From assembly GCF_000708715.2 (NCBI RefSeq), contig NZ_JENB01000054.1, positions 1 through 34,373 on the forward strand: DNA of 34,373 bases, in the 5' to 3' direction. The notes under the pieces were generated by a model. It did not search any database. It was not told the origin of the DNA and was given only the letters and a program-made list of their open reading frames with translations. Source of the stretch: Pseudomonas putida W15Oct28. Its GTDB lineage: Bacteria > Pseudomonadota > Gammaproteobacteria > Pseudomonadales > Pseudomonadaceae. Positions 1-7,700 of this stretch are shown here, piece after piece. How positions within the stretch are numbered: the first letter of the stretch is position 1; each line of letters opens with the position of its first letter. A program made the position numbers and the translations under genes.

Positions 1-33
1 GGGTGTAATACACGCCTGAAGGGTAGCGATAAC

Positions 34-73
34 CCTGTGGGAGGGGGCAAGCCCGCGAAGAGGCCGCCACAGG
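34..73. repeat. REP element (P. putida type)
   Basis: An imperfect palindrome that starts CCTGTGGGAG, has the centre GGGCAAGCCCGCGAAGAGGC and ends CCACAGG. This is the extragenic palindrome typical of P. putida-group genomes. The same motif occurs as an inverted pair at 28882-28990. It lies about 90 bases upstream of the tRNA promoter. Confidence 0.75.
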
Positions 74-162
74 AATGCTGCTCTCTGTATCGACACCCCG
101 GCCCGCATCTGCACCCCAACCCACCCGGAAGTCATTGATTTAAATAAATTTCTACAAAGGGG

Positions 163-191
163 TTGACGCACCTTCGAACCATCCATAGAAT
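163..191 (+). promoter_or_regulatory. sigma-70 promoter of the tRNA operon
   Basis: The -35 box TTGACG (163-168) and the -10 box TAGAAT (186-191) are separated by 17 bases, and a GC-rich stretch (GCGCGCC) follows directly. A strong promoter with a GC-rich discriminator is typical of stable-RNA genes under stringent control. Transcription would start near 198, about 68 bases before the first tRNA. Confidence 0.85.
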
Positions 192-265
192 GCGCGCCAC
201 TTGCAGCGTAAAGCACACAGCGAAACGCGGCAGGGAGTGAAAGCAGGCAGTAATGCCAGCAGCGT

Positions 266-341
266 GTCCCCTTCGTCTAGTGGCCTAGGACACCGCCCTT
301 TCACGGCGGTAACAGGGGTTCGAGTCCCCTAGGGGACGCCA
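266..341 (+). tRNA. tRNA-Glu (UUC), copy 1
   Basis: A complete 76-nt cloverleaf. The acceptor arm GTCCCCT pairs with AGGGGAC, the anticodon loop carries TTC, the T arm has the GGTTCGAGTCC pattern, and CCA is encoded. First gene of the Glu-Gly-Glu-Gly-Gly array. The mature part is identical to the copy at 513-588. Confidence 0.97.
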
Positions 342-345
342 TATT

Positions 346-421
<76 letters not shown>

Positions 422-512
422 GTTTCTCCGGCAACGCTTAACGGCGGGGCAGGAAAAGAAAATCCAGGGTGAATCGTGAGGTTCAAGTCTGGTGCACTGA
501 AAAGTGTTGTGT

Positions 513-588
513 GTCCCCTTCGTCTAGTGGCCTAGGACACCGCCCTTTCACGGCGGTAACAGGGGTTCGAGTCCCCTAGGGGACGCCA
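513..588 (+). tRNA. tRNA-Glu (UUC), copy 2
   Basis: An exact repeat of the tRNA-Glu at 266-341, with encoded CCA and TTC anticodon. Together with the next tRNA-Gly it forms a second Glu-Gly unit, which points to tandem duplication of the pair. Confidence 0.97.
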
Positions 589-591
589 TTT

Positions 592-667
<76 letters not shown>

Positions 668-753
668 GTTTAAATACTGTGGCGTCTATGCGGTACAGTG
701 GTGGTGAAGGTCTTCATGGCGCTTCACGCCGATTGCGGTAAAAGCTTCAAAAT

Positions 754-829
<76 letters not shown>

Positions 830-844
830 AACATGTAACGCAAT

Positions 845-867
845 AAGGGACCTTCGGGTCCCTTTTT
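845..867 (+). terminator. Rho-independent terminator of the tRNA operon
   Basis: Stem AAGGGACC (845-852), tetraloop TTCG, stem GGTCCCTT (857-864), then a T run to 867. It sits 16 bases after the last tRNA. Read on the other strand the stem is followed by TTATT, so it may also help stop the convergent fimbrial transcript that ends at 926. Confidence 0.92.
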
Positions 868-925
868 GCGTTTATGTCGTTGTGCGGCCAAAAACGGGCC
901 CGGGGCGGGTCCCCAGGCCGCCAGC

Positions 926-2008
926 TCAACGGTACTCGATGGTGAAGTTCAAGGCCCCCTTGGCTTCCCCTGCGATGACCACAGGTGCAGTCTGGTAATA
1001 ACGTGCACGCAGGTCAAAGCGCATGGTGCCTGGGGTAACAGCAGCCATGTCGAGGAACTCTTCCAGTTTCAAGGGTGTGTTGTCACTGCGTAGCACCTGA
1101 ATGCCGATACCGCTGGCAGATGAGTCAGTCGTCAGGCTGAAAAGGCCGAGGTCACGATCGATCGGCACCGAACCGTCCACACCGTCCAGGCGCATGAACG
1201 CACGGGCAACGCTGCCTGCCGGGTCGTCCTCGCAGTCGCTGAGGGTGATGAAGAAATCGACCGGGTTGGTGGTGGTGTGCTCCCCGGTGAACTCGGCGAT
1301 GTCATGCCTGCCCAGTTGCACCGGGTTGGCACTGACCGCGTCGGCCTTCAGCGTGCACTGGGCTTGCATGACCTGGCCATTGATGGCCAGCCGAAGTGCG
1401 TCGCCCACGTCACTCATGGTTGCCCTGGCGACTTCCTGGCTGAATGATTGCGGCCCCGGGGGAATGGTGCCGGTCTTGATCAGCGCAATGTACTTGAGGC
1501 GCTGGATGTTCGTGGTCAGGTTATTGGGGGTCATCCTCTCGGTATGTTCGGCCAGGAAGGGTAGGGCGCCGATGCCATCGACCGCTTTGAAGTGGTTGTT
1601 CGCCGTGCCGTTCAGAAAACTGCCAAACTCCACATACAGGCCCACACCGGGGATGCTGGTCTGCAACACCTTGCCGTCCACATTATGGCCGTCGACTTGC
1701 AGGAATGTGCCAGGGGCCAGGGGCAATGGCGTGGTGACGTTGGCGGTCAACGTCCTGAGGCCGTCGCTGTCGCAGATCAGCCGGGCACCATCGGTCCCCG
1801 TCATGATCTGTGGGCCCCATGAGGCGATCTTGCTACCGACAGGGGCATCCCTGGCCACCCATGCTGCGGCAGGGAGGTTGTGGTTGAACAGCATCGGCCC
1901 GGGGGTCGATTCCCACCTGCACTCGTCGGCGGCCTGCACGGCGCCGGTCACCGACAGCATGCCCAGGAGGGTAGCGATGCTCAGGTTCATGGAAAATTTG
2001 CGAGGCAT
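926..2008 (-). CDS. Two-domain fimbrial tip adhesin (FimH/MrkD type)
   Basis: Likely the receptor-binding subunit at the tip of a chaperone-usher fimbria. The 360-residue precursor has a signal peptide of about 26 residues ending VQA. The N-terminal domain, to about residue 195, would be the ligand-binding part and has one cysteine pair (C30 and one in RLICDSD). The C-terminal pilin domain has a second pair (QAQCTL, LSDCED) and ends in NFTIEYR. A C-terminal beta strand with a near-terminal aromatic residue is what fimbrial chaperones bind. The start at 2008 follows an AGGAA box; a second ATG at 1990 is possible but lacks one. It begins 13 bases after the usher stop, so the two are co-transcribed. 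The receptor cannot be predicted. Confidence 0.85.
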   Translation of the reverse strand: MPRKFSMNLSIATLLGMLSVTGAVQAADECRWESTPGPMLFNHNLPAAAWVARDAPVGSKIASWGPQIMTGTDGARLICDSDGLRTLTANVTTPLPLAPGTFLQVDGHNVDGKVLQTSIPGVGLYVEFGSFLNGTANNHFKAVDGIGALPFLAEHTERMTPNNLTTNIQRLKYIALIKTGTIPPGPQSFSQEVARATMSDVGDALRLAINGQVMQAQCTLKADAVSANPVQLGRHDIAEFTGEHTTTNPVDFFITLSDCEDDPAGSVARAFMRLDGVDGSVPIDRDLGLFSLTTDSSASGIGIQVLRSDNTPLKLEEFLDMAAVTPGTMRFDLRARYYQTAPVVIAGEAKGALNFTIEYR

Positions 2009-2021
2009 TCTGTGTTTCCTG

Positions 2022-4538
2022 TCATGGCGTTGTGCAGCGCAGGGTCTGCATGCGATAACCCTGGTCTTCCTGCATGGTTGAAGGGTCGATCGGCAGTTGG
2101 CACTGTTGCTGAGCCTGCTCGCCCCAGGTGGCCAGCAATGTCTGTGGATGTGCGTCGGTCGCCACCAGCGCCTGCCCGGCCTGGCCGACGATCGCCAGGT
2201 GTTCGCCTTGCTCGGTGCTAACCCGGGTGCCGAAGGGCAAAGGGCTGCCGTCGGGGTGTTGCAGGGTCAGGATCAGGCGGCTCACATGGCGCGCCTTGAA
2301 CTTGGCCATGACCACTGCGCCCCGGCGCGGCACCACTTGGGTGGTGCCGTTTTCTATCTCCACGTCCGGCCCCAGTTCGTCGGTCTGCAGCGCAACCTGG
2401 TTTATCCGGTAGGGGCGCATGTGCGGGGCCAGCAAGTAACCACCGTCACTGGTTTTTGCGCCTGGCGCGTTGTCCACACCCACCCCGGCAACATCGGGTA
2501 CGTGAACCAGCGCATTGGTGTCGCCGAGGTAAGAGCCGAGCACGATGCCGCCAGCGTGGGCAAGCAGAGCCCCGCTGGCGTTGACTGATACGTTGCGGTA
2601 GTTGCTACCCTCGGTGTAGCCGCCGCCGAGGTTTACCTTCGATGTCTGGTAGCCTGCCGAAATGGCCGCCGAGGTGCGCTGTTGTTCATCGTTGGCCAGC
2701 GATGCCTGGTAGCTCAACCGGTTGTCCTGCGAGCCGCCATTGAGGCTGGCACGTTCACTGAAGTGGCCGTTATTTTCCTGTACGTCGAAGCTGGCAGTGC
2801 TGGATGCGCCCAGGTCCAGCGGAACGGTGACGCCCAGGCCGATGATCCGGTCGTTGCGCCCGTCGTTGTCCAGCGACTGCGAGGCATACAGGTTGATGCT
2901 GACGCGGCGATATTGCGTATTGAACTGAAACTGGTACTGGCGCCGCTGCAGGCTGGTGTTCCAGTAATCATCCTGGGAAAAGGTCAGGCTCAGCGAGCTG
3001 CTGCCGAAGTTCTGGTAGACCGAGCTTTCCAGGCGGCTGCGGCGGTTGCCCCGGTAGCTGCTCGAAGCATTGCGCTGCTGCACGGCCTCCTCGAACTCGC
3101 GGTAGCCTTCGGTGGAGTAGCGGTAGCCGGCAAAGCGCAGGCTGGTCCCGGTCTGGAACGATTTACCGTAACGCACGGAATAACTTTGCCCTTGCACCTG
3201 GCCCTGTTCGCCCAAGTCTGTGCGGGCTTGGGTTGCATCGAGCGACACCGCGCCAAGTTCGCCGAAATCCTTCGCGGCCCCCAGGGTGGCGGCATTGTAG
3301 TACTCGCTGCCCAGCAAACCACCGTACAGGGTAGTGCTCCAGGCGCCGCCGCGCGCCAGGGTGGCTTGCCACAGGGCCGGGTCGTCCAGGTCATCGGCGC
3401 CGTCGTAGCGGCCAGCGGCGATGTTGTAGCGCCATACCCCGTCACGCAACAGGTTGCTCAGTGTGGAATAGGGCTGGATGAACCGGCGCACCTGGCCGTC
3501 CGCCTCGGTCAGGACGATTTCCAGGTCACCGCTGCTGCCGCCGATGCCCAGGTCGTTGATTTCATAGGGGCCTGGAGCCACGTAGGTCGAGTAGATCGGA
3601 TAGCCGTTCTGCAGCACCTCGAGTTTGGCGCGGGTTTGCGCTACGCCACGGATCACCGGGGCATAGCTCTGCATCACATCGGGTAGCATGTCCATATCGG
3701 TTGCCAGCTGGACGCCTTTGAAGGGCACGCTGCGAAACACGTCGCCATTGGTGAAGGTTTCGCCCACGGTTGCAGTGCCCCATTTGCCTGGCAGGTCATG
3801 TTGGGCGTAGGTATTGATGTGGGTCCAGCTGCGTTCCTGCTGGCCGTCGTCGCGCCAGCTCTGGCTGCTGCGCAGGCGCCAGCCGGCAATGTTCAGCCCG
3901 CTGTTCAGGTACAGGTCCTGGCTGCTGCGCGTAGGGCCGGCATTGCCGCTGTAATGTTGCGCCGAGGCCTGGTAGTTGACGAAGGCGGCGGTGATGCCAG
4001 CATCCCAGCGCTCTGGCGCGACGCTGCCGGCAACATCACGGCGCAGGGCGATCTGTGGAATCGACAGCGCCAGTTGCAACTTGCCCGGGTCCAGTTCGAA
4101 GGCGGCATGGGGTATCAGGTCGGGCAGGTTGACGCATTGGTCTTCGCTGGGCAGTGGCGTGTCCAGTGCCTCTTCGCGCAGGCCAAGCTCGCGCAGCAGC
4201 GCAGCGGTCAAGCAAGGCTCCAACCCTTTACCGTCGGTGCGTTCACGAAAATCGATTTCACGGCGGCCCGCCGCAGCTAGGTTGACCAGCACTTCGACCT
4301 GATAACGCCCCGGGGCCAAGGATGTTTGCGCGGCCAGCGAGCGCAGCGCCGAGGCGCTTGCGTCAGTCGACTGCCCGGGCGCAACACGCATGAAGTTCGG
4401 GTTGAATTGCAGCAGTTGCTCATCGGCGAGTGCGGCGGGCGCGGCAATTAACAGCAATAGGCCGCAACGGGTTGCTCGCCACTCAAGGGATGAGCGGATA
4501 TTCGCCAATAATTGCCAGCGCAGGTAAGCATTTTGCAT
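2022..4538 (-). CDS. Outer-membrane fimbrial usher (FimD/PapC family)
   Basis: The 838-residue usher is the outer-membrane pore that takes chaperone-subunit complexes and assembles the fimbria. A signal peptide ends near residue 38 (AAPAALA before DEQLLQFNPNF). An N-terminal periplasmic domain recognises the chaperone, a long beta-barrel region follows, and the C-terminal PapC-type domain includes RGAVVMAKFKARHVSRLILT and a late cysteine pair (QQQCQL, TLRCTTP). The length matches the family. The frame stays open upstream to 4841, but ATG 4538 is chosen because AAAGG lies just before it and the signal peptide follows at once. It has its own promoter-like box (4633-4669) and is followed by the adhesin. 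Its chaperone and pilins lie 17 kb away at 21880-23907. Confidence 0.93.
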   Translation of the reverse strand: MQNAYLRWQLLANIRSSLEWRATRCGLLLLIAAPAALADEQLLQFNPNFMRVAPGQSTDASASALRSLAAQTSLAPGRYQVEVLVNLAAAGRREIDFRERTDGKGLEPCLTAALLRELGLREEALDTPLPSEDQCVNLPDLIPHAAFELDPGKLQLALSIPQIALRRDVAGSVAPERWDAGITAAFVNYQASAQHYSGNAGPTRSSQDLYLNSGLNIAGWRLRSSQSWRDDGQQERSWTHINTYAQHDLPGKWGTATVGETFTNGDVFRSVPFKGVQLATDMDMLPDVMQSYAPVIRGVAQTRAKLEVLQNGYPIYSTYVAPGPYEINDLGIGGSSGDLEIVLTEADGQVRRFIQPYSTLSNLLRDGVWRYNIAAGRYDGADDLDDPALWQATLARGGAWSTTLYGGLLGSEYYNAATLGAAKDFGELGAVSLDATQARTDLGEQGQVQGQSYSVRYGKSFQTGTSLRFAGYRYSTEGYREFEEAVQQRNASSSYRGNRRSRLESSVYQNFGSSSLSLTFSQDDYWNTSLQRRQYQFQFNTQYRRVSINLYASQSLDNDGRNDRIIGLGVTVPLDLGASSTASFDVQENNGHFSERASLNGGSQDNRLSYQASLANDEQQRTSAAISAGYQTSKVNLGGGYTEGSNYRNVSVNASGALLAHAGGIVLGSYLGDTNALVHVPDVAGVGVDNAPGAKTSDGGYLLAPHMRPYRINQVALQTDELGPDVEIENGTTQVVPRRGAVVMAKFKARHVSRLILTLQHPDGSPLPFGTRVSTEQGEHLAIVGQAGQALVATDAHPQTLLATWGEQAQQQCQLPIDPSTMQEDQGYRMQTLRCTTP

Positions 4539-4632
4539 GGATGGGCACCTTTTACGCGCCGCTTGTAAACAAGAGCGTGGGGCTTTAGCCCATCTCTGGA
4601 GGTATCGATTTGTCAGCGGCAAATTTGACGCG

Positions 4633-4669
4633 ACAATACGCCTAGCACAGGAACTCCGATGTAGGAAAA
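4633..4669 (-). promoter_or_regulatory. Putative promoter and activator box for usher-adhesin
   Basis: On the minus strand TTTTCCTACA (4669-4660) is followed after exactly 21 bases by the -10-like hexamer TATTGT (4638-4633). The usher ATG is about 95 bases downstream. The same box with the same spacing lies before the first pilin gene (23980-24016). TTCCTACA matches half of the site known for EvgA-type response regulators and resembles BvgA heptads, so activation by a NarL/LuxR-type regulator is plausible. An opposing TGTAGGG half-site lies further upstream, complementary to CCCTACA at 4691-4697. Confidence 0.55.
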
Positions 4670-4722
4670 ATCGTATTCGAGTATGGAAAACCCTACAAAG
4701 ATACTTCGTGCAATCGGGATGT

Positions 4723-4743
4723 GGCGGTCCGTCATGGACCGCC
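4723..4743 (-). terminator. Hairpin behind the RHS gene, possible terminator
   Basis: GGCGGTCC (4723-4730) and GGACCGCC (4736-4743) form a perfect 8-bp stem with a 5-base loop, 17 bases after the stop of the RHS gene. Neither side has a proper T run, so termination is uncertain. No gene is visible in the 221 bases between the RHS stop and the usher start. Confidence 0.4.
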
Positions 4744-4759
4744 TTCGGTTTCTGCCCTG

Positions 4760-7700
4760 TTAAAGTCCAGGTGGCCGGAAGTCTGGATGGGACACACCTT
4801 CGGTAAAACTCACCTTGCCGTTCACTATTTTGCGACCCCACCCTGCAATCCCTGCTGCGGGCGTAAATTCAGCCGAGGGTGAAGGGGGCGTAACTGTTAC
4901 TATTGAAGTTTCAGTGATAACGGTATCATTGTTAAAGATTACAGCTGGAGCGTTTTTGTCGGGTTTGAATATAGGGTTTCTTATGTTTTCTCTATCGCCT
5001 CTCAATGGAATCGAATCCAGGCTGTCCAGTTCAGAAAACTTTGTCTTCCCGTTGCCGGTTGTGAACTTGCGGACGTAGTTGTTGAATCGACGGCTCGGTA
5101 AATTGGAAGTTGGGCCGAAGATGGAGGGCGGCTGAGTTAGATCAACGCCTTTTGAAACAGCGCCAATCACATCGTCCGTTTGTGTTGCAACACTGCGAGT
5201 TGCCACTTCACTGGTCACTGTTTTAACCGTCATGAAGCGGCTCATGGCCATGATCCCCAAGGTACTCACTGCACTGGCGATGCCCAGCCAGAATGCCCAG
5301 TTATTGGCTTTCTCATCACCGTTTGCCGCTGCAACGGCTGACGCGGCCGTGGAGGCAATGTCCAGGCCAAAGCTGGTGGCACCGGCGGCGAATGCAAGGG
5401 TAAAGCCTACGGGTGGCATAAATATCAGGCTGACCACCACAAATACTGCACCCAGGACCACGCCCAGCCAGGATCGCCAATCACTCTTCGGCTTGGGCGC
5501 GGGTGTAGGCGGAATGTAAGGCAGTTCCATGCTGTACCGTTCACCAACGTGCCCGCTTGGGTCACGCCAGTTCACCGGGTTGCCGCCGCAATAGCTGTAT
5601 GGGTTGATGCCTGCAGCTTCCGGGTACAGTTCGTCCGGGCTGTGGAAGCGCATCAGTACAGGGTTGTAGGCGCGGTAGCCACGCCCCAGCAGGTACCAGC
5701 CAAGGGCTCGCTCGCGGGCTTCGCCATTGAAGCCGAGCAAACCTTGCAGGTTGCTGTCGGCGAGGGTTTCGCCGTAAGCATTGTAATTGGCCTGCTTGAG
5801 CGCGCTGCCATCGCTTTCGCCGATCACGCTGCCGACATGGTCGGTCAGCAGCAGCCGGGTGCCGCTGGCAGTACCCGATTGCTGCAGCCCCGCCGGCTGG
5901 TCTGCGGCGTACAGGTACTGGGTCAGCAACCCGTTTTCCATGGTGCTGCTCAGGCGATAGCCCTGATAGCGGCGCTGCACTTCACTGGCGTTGCCTTGCG
6001 TCGAACCGACCAGATCGCCGTGGCCGTCGTAACGGTAGCTGTGCAATAACTGCGAGTCATCGGCACTGCGTACCTCCACCAGGCGCCCGGTAGCGTCATA
6101 GTGCAAGCGATTGCCCTGTTCATCGTTCAGCAGATTGCCGTCGTCGTCATGGCTGAAGGCTTGTCTGGCGGGGTAATCCGGCTGCAACGTATGGGTGGCC
6201 TCGCGCAGCAGGAAGCCTTCGTAGCTGTAGGTGGCCACGTCCATGCTGCCGTCGGCGAAGTCGGTGAAACACTCGGTCAGGTTGTTCAGCTCGTCGTAGA
6301 TGAAGAACTGGCTGACGATTGGCCGGCCCTGGGCATTGCATGGCAGCTCGGAACCTTCGAAGCGGTGATGCTCCAGGCGGTCCAGCACGTCGTAGTCGAA
6401 GCCCTCATGCAATACTTCGCTGCCGTCTCGGCTCAGGGTGCGGCTATACAGCTGGTCGTCCGAACGCCAAGCCAGTTCCAGCGCATGGGTAAGCGTGGTG
6501 CCGTCGGTACGCGTCAGGGTCTGGGTGCGTGATGTTTGCCTGCCCAGGTCATCGTAGTACTGCTTGCACACTAACTGCTGCTGATTGGCAGCGTCCTCGG
6601 TCTGGGTGCTGTGCAGTCGCCCTGCCGAGTCATAACCGAAGGTCGCCAGCAAGTCGCCCTGGCTTGTCGTTTCCAGCCTGCCCAGCGTGTCATAGGTATG
6701 CGAAACGCTTTCGCCGTCGCTGGTGGTGAAGCGCAATGGCAGGCCTTGCAGGGAGTGGCTGTAGTCGCAGCTGTAGTGCTCGCCGGTGATGCTGTCGTCC
6801 CATACCGCCTGTTCCAGATAGCCTTGGTCGGTGTAGAGGTAGCTGCGGGTACCCTGCGTATTGGTGGCATCGTTGATTGCCGCCGTCAGCGGATGGTAGT
6901 CAAAGGTGGCTTGGTGAGGGGCATCCGCATTGACCGACGTGGCGATGCTGATGCTCTTGGGCTGTGCTGACAGGCTTGCCTGGTAAGCATAGGTAAAGGT
7001 GCGATTGCTGGCTGTTGTACGGGTGTGCGGCAGTAAGGTGTTCTCGACGTAGGTGTACGCTTCAAGCCTGGCGCCCATCTTCAATGACTTGAGACGAGAG
7101 ACGCCGTCGAAATCGCGGTCACACACAACCTGATCGTTGCTGCTGTTGCGTGGCCGGATCTGCAGTCGTTCGGTCAGCTCACCGCCGCTGTGCAGGGCAA
7201 AGTCACGCAGCACAGCCGATTTGTCTGGCTGCTCGGTCTGGGTGATCCGCCCCTGTGGGTCGAATTGGTAGCGTGAGGTGCGGCGCGAGGTACGGGAAGT
7301 ACTGTTGGGCTTCTCGATGTAGCGCGCTTCGTCCGTGCAGTGGCCAAGGCCGTCATAATCAAGGACCCGACGTCCCAGTATCTGGCCATCGGTACCAACC
7401 CTGAAGCGCCGGGCCGGCTTGCCGAAGTTGTTGGTTTCGGTGACGGAGTGCTGCTGCCGCTCGCCAGGCCGATCCGGGGTTTCCATCCACTCGGTGACCT
7501 GGTCACCGTCCGCCCCGAAGGGGGTTCGCTCGCGGTGCAGGGTGACGCCATCTGCCTGGGTGGTTTTGCACAGCTCGCCCCAGGCGTCGTAATCGAAGCT
7601 TGAGGCCAGTTCGATGACCTTTTCCGCAGCTTGGGCGCTGGTCTGGTAGTAATCGTATAGGGTCAGGCCCCGCAGCTGACCCAGCCCGTCGTACCGGCTT

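Noticed and set aside
1101..2081. A 326-codon plus-strand frame over the adhesin gene.
   Set aside because: The minus-strand product has a signal peptide, paired cysteines and a pilin-type end; the plus-strand one has none.
4539..4759. A short immunity gene between the RHS toxin and the usher.
   Set aside because: The minus strand between the RHS stop and the usher ATG holds a hairpin and the promoter box. The open frame there is just the upstream extension of the usher and has no start with a ribosome site.
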